A stretch of DNA of 64,000 nucleotides from Hyphococcus aureus (GCF_042643165.1 NZ_JBHRSH010000001.1:1240001-1304000), one strand, 5' to 3'; positions 1-8,343 are shown, counted from the first letter of the stretch. The notes: generated by a model not told the origin, from the sequence alone. Made by a program: numbers and translations.

Positions 1-20
1 GGGAAGAGTTTTCTCCCCCT

Positions 21-58
21 CTGCGCGCTGGCGTTGCGGGCGCAGCGTTAATTTTTTC
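21..58 (+). terminator. possible terminator of an upstream gene
   Basis: A 6-bp stem (CTGCGC at 21-26 with GCGCAG at 40-45) is followed after a few bases by a run of T at 52-57. The gene it would end lies outside the window. The loop is long and the T run does not touch the stem, so this is a weak call. Confidence 0.3.
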
Positions 59-150
59 TTAACCAAAACGGTCTCCGCACTTAACTGCAGTTTAAGCCAG
101 AAGTTGTCTTCTTTCTCCACCCCGGCGCAGGGCCGGCAGTGGAGAAGCCC

Positions 151-546
151 ATGAAAAATAAAGATCTGCGCAGCGAGCAAATCGCGCTGCTTCGTTTTGA
201 AAAATCCCTTACAAAGGCTGCTGAAGCCAAAGCTTCGGGTAAGCCCCTGGACAAGGCGCCGTTGATCGCGGGCGTCGCGGCTGTGACGGCGGCGGCGGCC
301 AGCGTTGCTGAAAAAATGGGCGATGCTTCGCTCATGCAATATGCGGCTGAGGTGGAAAGCGCCGCATTTGCGACGAATGACGCAAACGCCTGGTTAATGA
401 ACCTTGCCGAGGCAGTTTCCAAAGGTCACAATGCAATCGAAGCGCTCGCCCAGAAGGGGGCGTTCGTATTTTTGCAGGCTGGCGGCACACCGAAAGAAAA
501 TCCGCCGGAGGTGATCGCATCTCTGCTAATGAGTGGATTGTCGTAG
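151..546 (+). CDS. unknown small Ala-rich cytoplasmic protein
   Basis: I do not recognise this 131-residue protein. It has a charged N-terminus, an Ala-rich middle (residues about 40-55) and no signal peptide or membrane segment, so it is probably cytoplasmic. An in-frame GTG at 139 is possible, but the ATG at 151 is preferred because GGAG at 141-144 stands 6 bases in front of it. The 3' end overlaps the open frame of the following membrane protein, which suggests that the two are co-transcribed and perhaps translationally coupled. No function can be assigned. Confidence 0.6.
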   Translation: MKNKDLRSEQIALLRFEKSLTKAAEAKASGKPLDKAPLIAGVAAVTAAAASVAEKMGDASLMQYAAEVESAAFATNDANAWLMNLAEAVSKGHNAIEALAQKGAFVFLQAGGTPKENPPEVIASLLMSGLS

Positions 547-647
547 CGCGCTTTGGGGCGTTCCTGTTTTTCGGGGTCGCCCTATGCTACTTTTCGGGGT
601 CCAGGAACCTCAAGCTGGCGTCGACAGTTATCGCCATCAATTGGGTC

Positions 648-1025
648 TTGGATAATACCTTTTACGCGTTTTTGAAGAATGCGTCCGTCAATCTGATTGC
701 GCCCGTTGCGATTCTTGGCATGGTGCTGTTCTGGCAGTTCTGGCACACAAAGAGTCTCAACGGCGCTTTCATCCACCGAACATTTTTCATTTATTACTTC
801 CTGTATTTCGTCATCAATAGCTGGCACCTGTTGGGCCGGTTTTTCTTTCGGGACACGCTTGCGGCGACTTATTATTTCTCGCTCGCCGCGTCGAACATTG
901 TGTTCAGTCTGATCGTCGCCACGATGTGGGGCCTGGGCATTCTCAAAATCCTCGACAAATATTCCGACGGCGGATTGATGGGCGTTTTCGACCGCAATAT
1001 CGGAAAATGGCGGAAGTGGTTTTAG
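648..1025 (+). CDS. unknown multi-pass membrane protein, start uncertain
   Basis: The 125 residues from TTG 648 contain three clear hydrophobic segments (about residues 15-32, 45-65, 75-100) and a basic C-terminus. I do not recognise the family. The frame stays open upstream to about position 386, and codons 534-647 would encode another convincing membrane helix (around WIVVARFGAFLFFGVAL) plus a semi-hydrophobic stretch, yet there is no ATG, GTG or TTG in that stretch. Candidate unusual starts are ATT 537 or CTG 564. Frame change out of the preceding gene, or a sequence error, is the alternative. The gene is real by hydropathy, but its N-terminus is not settled. Confidence 0.5.
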   Translation: MDNTFYAFLKNASVNLIAPVAILGMVLFWQFWHTKSLNGAFIHRTFFIYYFLYFVINSWHLLGRFFFRDTLAATYYFSLAASNIVFSLIVATMWGLGILKILDKYSDGGLMGVFDRNIGKWRKWF

Positions 1026-1124
1026 GCCGCACCGGCTCCAGCTCCCGCTAAAATGTCTCGCCGGATTAAAGGCGTTTCAACCACTGAAAGTCAGGCTCGA
1101 CGCTCTAAAGCTGAGGAGGGGACG

Positions 1125-1484
1125 ATGCCCGAAAACAGTTTCGGAAAACGCCAGCCAGGGGATCAGAGTGTTCCCCTCAAAGAAAGCTCGGGCAAGCCTT
1201 CCGGGAAAGGCAAAGATCCGCTTTCCCAAATGGCCGGCCTGACGCTGCCCCAGAAAATCGCCTGCCTCTGGCCGCTCATTCTTATCTTCGTGGGCGGGTT
1301 TATCGGCGGCGCCTGCGGCGGCGGGGCCTGCGCCATCAACATCCAGATCATGCGGGGGTCACTGCCGGGGCCGGCGAAATACGCCTTGGCGGTCCTCACG
1401 GGGATCGGCGCGTTCGTGGCCTATCTCCTGATTGTGCTGGTTCTGGCGCTTATGTTTCCAGGTATTTTCGGGCCTGGCGCATAA
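1125..1484 (+). CDS. unknown small membrane protein
   Basis: 119 residues. The first 45 are polar and rich in Lys, Ser and Gly. They are followed by two membrane helices (about 48-72 and 85-112), the first carrying a GGFIGGACGGGAC glycine/cysteine stretch. ATG 1125 is chosen because GAGGAGGG at 1113-1120 is an excellent ribosome site; an in-frame ATG at 1053 has none. The family is not recognised. The Gly-Cys motif between the helices is the only distinctive feature. Confidence 0.55.
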   Translation: MPENSFGKRQPGDQSVPLKESSGKPSGKGKDPLSQMAGLTLPQKIACLWPLILIFVGGFIGGACGGGACAINIQIMRGSLPGPAKYALAVLTGIGAFVAYLLIVLVLALMFPGIFGPGA

Positions 1485-1613
1485 TCGGGGCGGGCTAGGC
1501 CCGCCTTGCTATCCCGCAGCTGATCGCCTATATCCCCGCGCATTCAGGGAAAACTGACCTTTCCCGCGTCTGCCGGCACGACCCCCAATCAAGAAAATGG
1601 GACGAGGCCGGGG

Positions 1614-2024
1614 ATGTCCCGCCGCCAGAGTAATGCTCTCGCGGCGGCAATTGGCGTTATGCGCGTCTTCGCGCGAACTGCGTTTGGAAAGAAGGACTTG
1701 GCGTTGGATTATCGCGTCGCCTTTGCGGAAACGGACTGGGAGCCAGCCCTTGGCGGGTCGGCCCGGCTGAAACGCGTGGCGCGCGGCGGCAAGATTTTCC
1801 GCCTCCTTGAACTCACACCCGCCTCTCACCACCCTGACTGGTGCGAGACCGGTCATCTGGGTCTTGTGGTGGAGGGTGAGCTTGAGATCGAGTTTGACGC
1901 GAAGACCGTGCGTCTCTCGGCGGGCGATGCGCTCACGATCCCCCATGGCGAGACCGACCGGCACCGGCCGCGCGCGCTGACGCAACGCGCGGTCCTGTTC
2001 CTCATCGATGACGACGTGAAGTGA
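1614..2024 (+). CDS. small cupin-domain protein
   Basis: 136 residues. From about residue 45 on the sequence fits a single conserved cupin barrel: the stretch GHLGLVVEGELEIEF, then a turn with GDALTIPHGETDRH, gives two cupin motifs with His/Glu residues suited to binding a divalent metal. The N-terminal 30 residues look unlike a cupin, and the true start may be further in (ATG 1659 or a TTG near 1699). It ends 13 bases before ffh on the same strand. Small stand-alone cupins are usually metal-dependent sugar or small-molecule binding enzymes; the substrate cannot be told. Confidence 0.65.
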   Translation: MSRRQSNALAAAIGVMRVFARTAFGKKDLALDYRVAFAETDWEPALGGSARLKRVARGGKIFRLLELTPASHHPDWCETGHLGLVVEGELEIEFDAKTVRLSAGDALTIPHGETDRHRPRALTQRAVLFLIDDDVK

Positions 2025-2037
2025 AAAGAGCGAATTG

Positions 2038-3582
2038 ATGTTTGATTCTTTAAGTGATCGCTTAGGCGCAATCTTCGAAGGGCTCCGCGGAAAAGGAGCC
2101 CTGGAAGAAAAAGACGTCAACGAGGCCTTGCGCGAAGTGCGCGTTGCGCTGCTCGAAGCTGACGTCGCGCTGCCGGTTGCCAAGGATTTCATCGCCAAGG
2201 TCAAGGAACGCGCTGTCGGCGCCGAAGTCCTGCGCTCCGTGACGCCAGGCCAGCAGGTCGTCAAGATCGTTCATGACGCGCTGGTCGACATGCTCGGCGG
2301 GGAGGAGGCCGAAAGCGGCCTTTCCTTCGCAACGACGCCCCCTGCGGTGATCATGATGGTCGGCCTGCAGGGTTCGGGTAAGACGACCTCGACCGCGAAG
2401 ATCGCCCTCCGGCTCCAGAAGCGCGAGAAGAAAAAAGTCCTGATGGCCTCGCTCGACACCCGCCGCCCGGCTGCGCAGGAGCAACTCGCCATTCTCGGTG
2501 AGCAGGCGGATGTCAAAACCCTGCCGATCATCGCCGGGCAAAGCCCACGCGATATCGCCAACCGCGCCATCGAGGCGGGCAAGCTCGGCGGTTATGACGT
2601 CGTGATGCTCGACACCGCCGGGCGTCTTTCCATCGACGAACAGTTGATGACCGAAATCGCCGATATTCACCTGGCGACGAAGCCGATTGAAACGCTGCTC
2701 GTCGTTGACGCCCTCACCGGTCAGGACGCGGTGACGACGGCGGAGAAATTCAAAGAGCGTGTATCTGTCACCGGCGTTGTCATGACCCGGATCGACGGCG
2801 ATGCGCGCGGCGGCGCGGCGCTTTCCATGCGCGCGGTCACCGGGGCGCCGATCAAATTTGTCGGCGTCGGTGAAAAGCTCGACGCGCTGGAAGGCTTTGA
2901 GCCCAAACGCATGGCCGGCCGCATTCTCGGCATGGGCGACATCGTTTCGCTGGTTGAAAAAGCATCCGAGGAAATGGATGCGGCCCAGGCTGAAAAAGCC
3001 GCCAAGCGCATGGCCAAGGGCGAGTTCGACATGAACGACCTCGCCGACCAGTTCAAACAGATGCGCAAGATGGGCGGCATGGGCGCGATCCTCGGCATGC
3101 TGCCCGGCATGGGCAAGATGAAGAAGATGGTCGATCAGGCCGGCGGCCTCGATGACAAGGAAGTCATCCATCAGGAAGCGATCATCTCTTCCATGACCAA
3201 GGCCGAGCGCAAAAAGCCCGCTTTGATGAACGCCAAGCGGAAAAAACGCGTCGCCGCGGGCTCCGGCACCTCCGTTCAGGAAGTGAACAAGCTGTTGAAA
3301 GCGCACCGCCAGATGGCGGACATGATGAAGAAGATGGGCAAGGGCGGCATGAAAGGCCTTGCCGCGCAAATGGCAGGCATGGGCGGGGGCGGTGGCTTGG
3401 GCGGCATGCTCGGCGGCGGTGGCGGGCCCGATGCGGCGGCGCTTCTGGAACAAGCCAAGGGCGGCAAGAGCGGCAACGCTCCGTCAGCGGACGATCTCGA
3501 CTTTGACGCCATCGAAAAGGCGCTCTCCGGAAAGGGCGCCATGCCGCCGGGGGTGGGCGGCTTGCCGGGGAAGAAGAAATGA
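2038..3582 (+). CDS. ffh: signal recognition particle protein Ffh
   Basis: A 514-residue SRP54-type GTPase that binds 4.5S RNA and signal sequences of nascent inner-membrane proteins and docks with FtsY. The N-domain helices are residues 1-85. The G domain has P-loop GLQGSGKT (109-116), a DTRRPAA motif, DTAGR, and a TRIDG specificity loop. The M domain has the Met/Gly-rich signal-binding region and a long Gly-Met-rich C-terminal tail. ATG 2038 is used rather than the in-frame TTG three bases earlier because MFDSLSDRL is the normal N-terminus. Its stop overlaps the next gene. No ffs RNA gene was seen nearby. Confidence 0.97.
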   Translation: MFDSLSDRLGAIFEGLRGKGALEEKDVNEALREVRVALLEADVALPVAKDFIAKVKERAVGAEVLRSVTPGQQVVKIVHDALVDMLGGEEAESGLSFATTPPAVIMMVGLQGSGKTTSTAKIALRLQKREKKKVLMASLDTRRPAAQEQLAILGEQADVKTLPIIAGQSPRDIANRAIEAGKLGGYDVVMLDTAGRLSIDEQLMTEIADIHLATKPIETLLVVDALTGQDAVTTAEKFKERVSVTGVVMTRIDGDARGGAALSMRAVTGAPIKFVGVGEKLDALEGFEPKRMAGRILGMGDIVSLVEKASEEMDAAQAEKAAKRMAKGEFDMNDLADQFKQMRKMGGMGAILGMLPGMGKMKKMVDQAGGLDDKEVIHQEAIISSMTKAERKKPALMNAKRKKRVAAGSGTSVQEVNKLLKAHRQMADMMKKMGKGGMKGLAAQMAGMGGGGGLGGMLGGGGGPDAAALLEQAKGGKSGNAPSADDLDFDAIEKALSGKGAMPPGVGGLPGKKK

Positions 3583-4118
3583 CGAAATTATCAAAAGCAG
3601 TAACCTTCGCTTTATTCAGTTTGTTCTTTGGTGGCGAGGCATTGGGAAACGACGAAGATCGATGTGACTTTTTGTATGTGCAGGAAATCGCATTCACGAG
3701 TTTAGAGGCGGAAGATAATGTTATTCTTACGCTAACGGGAGAAGACTGCGCATCAGCTGTAGCTCAGCTGTCGATTTTTGCAGAAGGCTTCCAGAAAGTC
3801 TTCTCGCATGAGGTTGCGCTTCCTGCGCTAACTGCTGTGGATGCCTCTGGCATCGATAACCGGGAAGCGCATAAAATAGCTGAGCAGATTTGGGAAATGC
3901 TCGGGCCCCATTCGACGCGTGATCTTGAACCATGGAAAGCTCCGCAAGATATCTACGACCTTTTTGATGAAATTCCGGCGCTTCCGCGCGAAGAGTACGA
4001 AGCAGTCCGGCAATTAGGGAAGCCATATATTTGCGTCCAATCATATTATGAAGGCGCTGATTGCTATTGGTTCAACCCACAAAACGAGACGCAACTTCTA
4101 TTGAAGTTGTCAGACTAA
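3579..4118 (+). CDS. unknown exported protein between ffh and rpsP
   Basis: 179 residues with a Sec-type signal peptide (hydrophobic core FALFSLFFGGEALG, cleavage near residue 23) and then an acidic soluble domain with four Cys. I do not recognise it. The ATG overlaps the ffh stop (ATGA), so it is translationally coupled to ffh, and rpsP follows 26 bases later. This position in the usually tight ffh-rpsP arrangement is unusual. Codon use is clearly more AT-rich than in ffh or rpsP, suggesting a later arrival. It probably acts in the periplasm. Confidence 0.7.
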   Translation: MTKLSKAVTFALFSLFFGGEALGNDEDRCDFLYVQEIAFTSLEAEDNVILTLTGEDCASAVAQLSIFAEGFQKVFSHEVALPALTAVDASGIDNREAHKIAEQIWEMLGPHSTRDLEPWKAPQDIYDLFDEIPALPREEYEAVRQLGKPYICVQSYYEGADCYWFNPQNETQLLLKLSD

Positions 4119-4144
4119 TTCCGAACAACAGAAGGAAGACCAAC

Positions 4145-4531
4145 ATGTCGTTGAAAATCAGACTGGCCCGTGGTGGCGCCAAGAAACGTCCGTTCTACTC
4201 AATCGTCGTCGCCGACTCGCGTAATCCGCGTGACGGCCGCTTCATCGAAAAGATCGGCACCTACAATCCGCTGCTCGCGCGCGACGATGAAAAGCGCGTT
4301 CAGTATGATGAGGAACGCGCCAAATACTGGCTTTCCAAAGGCGCGAAAGCGACCGACCGCGTCGCCCGCTTTTTCGCGGTGAACGGTCTCGTGAAATGGG
4401 AGCATGGCGACAACCCGAACAAGGGCAAGCCGGGCCAGAAGGCGCAGGAACGCGCAACGGAAAAGGCTGAAAAAGAAGCCGCTGCGAACGCGCCAGCCGA
4501 AGCCCCGGCGGAAGAAGCCGCCGCCGAGTAA
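4145..4531 (+). CDS. rpsP: 30S ribosomal protein S16
   Basis: A 128-residue S16, a primary assembly protein of the 30S body. The start MSLKIRLARGGAKKRPFY and the VVADSRNPRDG stretch are diagnostic. The core ends near residue 85 and is followed by a Lys/Ala/Glu-rich tail of about 40 residues, as is common in alphaproteobacteria. ATG 4145 lies 26 bases after the preceding stop. In most bacteria rimM-trmD-rplS follow; here a strong terminator follows and those genes are 15 kb away on the other strand. Confidence 0.97.
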   Translation: MSLKIRLARGGAKKRPFYSIVVADSRNPRDGRFIEKIGTYNPLLARDDEKRVQYDEERAKYWLSKGAKATDRVARFFAVNGLVKWEHGDNPNKGKPGQKAQERATEKAEKEAAANAPAEAPAEEAAAE

Positions 4532-4560
4532 AACAGCACGGCCTGAAAAATTCTTCGAAA

Positions 4561-4594
4561 AGCCCGCCCGGCGCATTGCCGGGCGGGCTTTTTG
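4561..4594 (+). terminator. rho-independent terminator after rpsP
   Basis: A perfect 12-bp GC-rich stem (4561-4572 with 4578-4589) has a 5-base loop and runs straight into a T tract. It ends the ffh-rpsP transcript. Confidence 0.93.
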
Positions 4595-4721
4595 TTGAGG
4601 TTTCGTCATGTGCCGGAACTTTGCCGCGGCGCGCCTGTTTGTTCCTCCGTGAGCGTTACTTGCCGGGCGCTTCGCGGCCTTGCGCCGTTGCTTGCTGCGC
4701 GGCGCATGAAGGAGAATGGAC

Positions 4722-4928
4722 ATGAAAAAACTTGCAGGCCTTATGGCCCTGATGATGATGTCGACGTCGCTTTCCGGTTGCCTTTTGGGCGCCGCCGCCG
4801 GCGCCGGGGCCATCGGTTATGATGAAGCCACTGAAAATGACGGCGAATTTGATCCGCTAGAAGAAGCCTATGATGGCGATCCCGAGACCAGAGGTCCGGC
4901 CGACGCCGTTGATGATGATCGCGATTAA
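4722..4928 (+). CDS. small acidic lipoprotein
   Basis: 68 residues. A signal peptide rich in Met ends in the lipobox LSGC at residues 16-19, so the mature protein is a lipid-anchored, Asp/Glu-rich tail of about 50 residues with a short Gly/Ala hydrophobic stretch after the cysteine. ATG 4722 is preferred over ATG 4716 because GAAGGAG at 4708-4714 then sits 7 bases upstream. It has its own terminator. The function is unknown. Confidence 0.6.
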   Translation: MKKLAGLMALMMMSTSLSGCLLGAAAGAGAIGYDEATENDGEFDPLEEAYDGDPETRGPADAVDDDRD

Positions 4929-4958
4929 GCTCCCGGCTTTTACGCCACGCGAAATCTG

Positions 4959-4993
4959 AAAAGCGCGCCTCAACGCAGGTGCGCTTTTTTCTT
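4959..4993 (+). terminator. rho-independent terminator
   Basis: A stem of about 11 bp (AAAGCGCGCCT paired with AGGTGCGCTTT, one G-T pair) has a 6-base loop and passes into a run of six T. It closes the small lipoprotein gene. Confidence 0.85.
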
Positions 4994-5061
4994 GTGCGCC
5001 CTGCAGCCGCCGCTTTTGGTTCTATGCTAAAGAGAGGCGGATCTAACGAAAGGGTCGAAAA

Positions 5062-5952
5062 ATGACGGGACGGAAACGGATTTTACTGGGCTTAGCGGCG
5101 CTCGCGCTGGCCGCCTGTGATGGCGGCGGCGGGCCCGAATATGACGCTGCGCCTTCTTCAATGGGCGGCGTCGCCATGGAACGCGCAGAAAGCGCGCCGG
5201 CGAGGGGCATGGCGCCTAGTGAGCCGTCACCGGCGCCTGAGCCGGGCGAACAGGCTGGTCTTATGCTCGCCTACTCCTACTCCATGGGAGTGAAGGCGCC
5301 GAAAGAGGCTGTGGCGCCGCTAAAATCAGCGCACGAAAAAGCCTGCATGGACGCCGGGCCAAAGCTTTGTCAGGTGCTCGGCTCTTCAGTCAGTTCGTGG
5401 GGTGAGGATCATGTGTCGGCCTATCTCAATCTGCGCGCCGCGCCGGACTGGCTCACAACTTTCCGGACAGAGATTGCGGCGGACGCGGATAAAGCGGGCG
5501 GGCGCGTCACCTCTGATAATGTGAACACGGAGGATCTGACGGCGTATCTTGTGGATATCGAGGCGCGGCTTTCAGCCAAGCTGGCCTTGCGCGACCGCAT
5601 CCGGCAATTGCTGGAAACCCGCGACGGAAGTTTGTCCGATATTCTTGCGGCGGAACGTGCGCTGGCTGACGTGCAGGGCGAAATCGATTCCATGACGGCG
5701 CAGCGCGCCGCCGCCAGGGCGCGGGTCGATATGTCGGCGCTGTCGATTTCCTATGAAAGCGATCCTGAAACCTCGACCGGCGCTTTCAAACCGCTGGCGG
5801 AGGCGTTCAAGAGCTTTTTCAGAACCTCGATCGCCTCACTGGCGGCTGCGGTGAATTTCGTCGCCCGCGCCTGGCCGTTCTTTTTAATCGCCATGGGAGT
5901 TCTGTTTGTCCTGCGCGCCTGGTGGCGCGGGCGCCGCACAAAAAGAGCCTAG
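5062..5952 (+). CDS. DUF4349-type lipoprotein
   Basis: 296 residues. The signal peptide ends in a lipobox (ALAAC, Cys about 19), followed by a Pro/Ala/Ser-rich linker to about residue 60. A domain with RVTSDNVNTEDLTAYLVDIE and a Leu/Arg-rich coiled-coil hairpin (about 165-225) follows, then a C-terminal membrane helix (about 258-285) and a basic end. This is the usual plan of DUF4349 proteins, which are envelope proteins of unknown role. The protein is tethered both by lipid and by helix. A long GC-rich hairpin follows the stop. Confidence 0.8.
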   Translation: MTGRKRILLGLAALALAACDGGGGPEYDAAPSSMGGVAMERAESAPARGMAPSEPSPAPEPGEQAGLMLAYSYSMGVKAPKEAVAPLKSAHEKACMDAGPKLCQVLGSSVSSWGEDHVSAYLNLRAAPDWLTTFRTEIAADADKAGGRVTSDNVNTEDLTAYLVDIEARLSAKLALRDRIRQLLETRDGSLSDILAAERALADVQGEIDSMTAQRAAARARVDMSALSISYESDPETSTGAFKPLAEAFKSFFRTSIASLAAAVNFVARAWPFFLIAMGVLFVLRAWWRGRRTKRA

Positions 5953-5982
5953 AAAACAGGGACCGGCGCCTCTGCATGAAGA

Positions 5983-6032
5983 GATGGCCCCGAAGGGCGG
6001 GCGCGATACGCAGCGCCGCCTTCAGGGCCATC
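5983..6032. repeat. long intergenic hairpin
   Basis: The outer 8 bp are perfect (GATGGCCC at 5983-5990 with GGGCCATC at 6025-6032) and the inside pairs almost fully, giving a stem of roughly 18-20 bp with small bulges. There is no T tract. It lies in the 266-base gap between two converging genes, so it could act as a transcript-end stabiliser or a bidirectional terminator. The rest of the gap shows nothing else. Confidence 0.6.
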
Positions 6033-6218
6033 CTTCAGAAAGCGAGGTGTCCCCCAACAATGCCGCCCGGATTTGGGCCGCACGTCCCGCTTTCTTCTCC
6101 CCCGGGTTTTGGCTCCCCAGCCGCACCCCCTCTAGGCGCAATCTGCTTTAGCTTTGCTCTCCCTGAACAACCGCCCGCCTGTGCAAGGGCCGCCTCTCCG
6201 GGAAGAGAGAACCGTTTT

Positions 6219-6638
6219 TCAGCGCTCCTCGCTGGCGAAGGCGACAATCCCCGTCGGCATCGGCAAATGCGGATTGAACGGGTTTTCAATATTCGCCGCA
6301 TCTTTGGCGACTTCGAATTCGGCGCTCGCAAGAACCCGCGCATTGAGACCGATGGTCAGGTCGTGACGGGCGGTTTCGATGATCGCCTCCGGCGCATCGT
6401 CAAAAGCGACCAGCGGGCCGAAGACATTATCGAGCTTCGCCATGCGGGCGTTGATTTTCGCCGCTGTGCGCGTCGTCAGCGCCAGCGTGAACTCATCCTG
6501 TTCAACATCAAGGTCTTCCTGGATCAGTTCCGACAAGGTTGCATAGCCGCGAATTTCGGCTTTTGCGGGCGCGTTGGCGTTTACTGCAGCGGCGGCGGTG
6601 AACGCGATGATACTCATGTAAATCGTCCGGTTGCTCAT
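6219..6638 (-). CDS. unknown secreted protein
   Basis: 139 residues from ATG 6638, with an N-terminal signal peptide (MSNRTIYMSIIAFTAAAAV, cleavage likely after AKA near residue 27). The remainder is a small mixed alpha/beta soluble domain without recognisable motifs. ATG 6638 is chosen over an in-frame start at 6695 because GAGAGGG stands directly upstream and the signal peptide then begins correctly. It is divergent from the AGCS symporter gene and shares a 250-base control region with it. Confidence 0.6.
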   Translation of the reverse strand: MSNRTIYMSIIAFTAAAAVNANAPAKAEIRGYATLSELIQEDLDVEQDEFTLALTTRTAAKINARMAKLDNVFGPLVAFDDAPEAIIETARHDLTIGLNARVLASAEFEVAKDAANIENPFNPHLPMPTGIVAFASEER

Positions 6639-6717
6639 TTCCCTCTCCCGTTTCCCTGAAGCGGCCAGTGGCGCCGCCTCATTGGGCTTAACCATAGGCG
6701 GAGAGCTTTCCGGCGCC

Positions 6718-6733
6718 TGTGACGGGCGTCACA
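6718..6733. promoter_or_regulatory. CRP-type palindrome
   Basis: TGTGACGGGCGTCACA is a perfect match to the classical CRP half-site pattern TGTGA-N6-TCACA and has 7-bp arms. It is placed between the divergent secreted-protein gene and the AGCS symporter, 159 bases before the symporter start. A CRP/FNR-family protein is the natural candidate; which one cannot be told. Confidence 0.6.
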
Positions 6734-6891
6734 ACCTTGTTTTGGTTCGCAAAATCGCCTTGATTGGGGCCAAATCCGCCGTAATTGGCGATGGCGAGCT
6801 TTTCCTTGCTCCTTGGGGGCGGGCCCGCCTACTCTCCAGCGCAATTTAACCAAGCGCCGAAGCGGGGCGGCGCGAACAGGGGTAAGCCTAC

Positions 6892-8343
6892 GTGATTGAT
6901 TTCATTACATTGACGAATTCTCTGGTCTGGGGCTCTGACAGCATTCCCTATCCGCCGGTGTTGCTGTTGCTGCTCGGCACCGGGCTCTATTTGATGCTGC
7001 GCCTTGGCTTCATGCCGATCCGGCGGCTGCCCTACGCCTTCATCCAGCTTGTTCACGGCCGCCGTCGCCATGCGGGCGAAGATGGCGACGTATCGCCTTT
7101 CGGCGCGCTGATGACGGCGCTCTCCTCCACCATCGGGACCGGCAATATCGCGGGCGTCGCCGTGGCCATCGCTATCGGCGGGCCGGGCGCGGTGTTCTGG
7201 ATGTGGATGACGGCGCTGGTGGGGATGGCGTCGAAATACGCCGAGGGCGTGCTCGCTGTGAAATTCCGCGAAGTCGATTCCGAAGGCCGCCACGTCGGTG
7301 GGCCGATGTATTACATCAAGAACGGCATGGGGAAGAAATGGGCATGGCTCGGCGCTGTCTTTGCGCTGTTCGGCATTCTCGCGGCCTGGGGCACTGGCGC
7401 CTCGATCCAGGCGAACTCCATCGCCGATGCGCTCAATAACAGCTATTCGATTGCGCCCTGGATTTCCGGCCTCGTCCTGGCGGGCGGCGCCGCAGCCGTC
7501 ATCCTTGGCGGCATTCAGCGTATTGCAACGGTCGCCAGCGGGCTCGTCCCGACCATGGCGGCAGCCTATCTCATTGCCGGTCTGATCGTTGTCGGCATCA
7601 ATGTTGAGCATGTGCCCGCAGCCTTCGCGTCGATTTTCTCAAGCGCGTTCGGCTATGACGCCGCCAAGGGCGGCATTGTCGGCGGCGTCTTGCTGCTCGC
7701 CATGCAAAAAGGCGTCGCGCGCGGCATCTTTTCAAACGAGGCGGGTCAGGGTTCCGCCCCGATCGCCCACGCCGCCGCGAAAAACAAGGACCCGGTGAAC
7801 CAGGGCGTGATCGCCATGCTCGGCACCTTCATCGACACCATCATTGTCTGCTCGATTACGGCGCTGGTCATCCTGACCGCGGGCATCATTCCCGACGCCT
7901 GTGCGCCTTTCGTGCGCGAGTCCCTCGTTCTGTTGCCGGCTGGATGCGAGACCGGCGCGCCGCTGACCGTCACCGCCTTCAACCAGGCCCTGCCGGGCAT
8001 TGGCGTTCACGTCGTCACCATTGGCCTTGCCCTGTTCGGCTTCACCACCATTCTCGGCTGGAGCTATTATGGCGAACGCTGTGCGGAGTTTCTGTTTGGG
8101 GAAAAGATCATCACGCCGTTCCGCATCAGCTGGATTGTCGTGACCTTCCTCGGCGCTTTCGTCCTGATGCTGGAGGAGGGCGGCGTGACCAATGTCGTCA
8201 ACATGTTCTGGCTCATCGCCGACACGCTGACCGGCCTGATGGCGGCGCCGAACCTCGTCGCGCTTCTGGTCCTGTCGCCGCTGGTGGCGAAGCTCACCAA
8301 AGACTATTTCGAGCGAGAGAAAGCCGAAAAAGCGAAGGGATAA
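6892..8343 (+). CDS. AGCS-family sodium:alanine/glycine symporter
   Basis: A 483-residue inner-membrane carrier with about 11 hydrophobic segments. The family signature is clear: STIGTGNIAGVAVAI, then GPGAVFWMWMTALVGMASKY, and later KGVARGIFSNEAGQGSAPIAHA. It imports small neutral amino acids with sodium. The start is GTG 6892, with AGGGG about 9 bases upstream; MIDFITLTNSLVWG is a typical N-terminus. A CRP-type site lies upstream, fitting catabolic control. Substrate preference between Ala, Gly and others cannot be read from sequence. Confidence 0.93.
   Translation: MIDFITLTNSLVWGSDSIPYPPVLLLLLGTGLYLMLRLGFMPIRRLPYAFIQLVHGRRRHAGEDGDVSPFGALMTALSSTIGTGNIAGVAVAIAIGGPGAVFWMWMTALVGMASKYAEGVLAVKFREVDSEGRHVGGPMYYIKNGMGKKWAWLGAVFALFGILAAWGTGASIQANSIADALNNSYSIAPWISGLVLAGGAAAVILGGIQRIATVASGLVPTMAAAYLIAGLIVVGINVEHVPAAFASIFSSAFGYDAAKGGIVGGVLLLAMQKGVARGIFSNEAGQGSAPIAHAAAKNKDPVNQGVIAMLGTFIDTIIVCSITALVILTAGIIPDACAPFVRESLVLLPAGCETGAPLTVTAFNQALPGIGVHVVTIGLALFGFTTILGWSYYGERCAEFLFGEKIITPFRISWIVVTFLGAFVLMLEEGGVTNVVNMFWLIADTLTGLMAAPNLVALLVLSPLVAKLTKDYFEREKAEKAKG

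Noticed and set aside
1485..2037. 4.5S RNA gene near ffh
   Set aside because: No segment with the conserved GGAA tetraloop helix of SRP RNA could be recognised around ffh.
2062..3453. Long open frame of 463 codons antisense to ffh
   Set aside because: His/Gly/Ala/Arg-rich composition with no domain, produced by GC-rich codon bias opposite a certain gene. The same holds for the 622-codon frame opposite pheST (57313-59181) and the 372-codon frame opposite the PhoD-like gene (18188-19306).
6640..6891. Possible glycine riboswitch before the AGCS symporter
   Set aside because: Fragments such as GGAGAG and CGCCGAAG occur, but the order and spacing of the aptamer core are not met. The CRP-type palindrome is the better-supported element.
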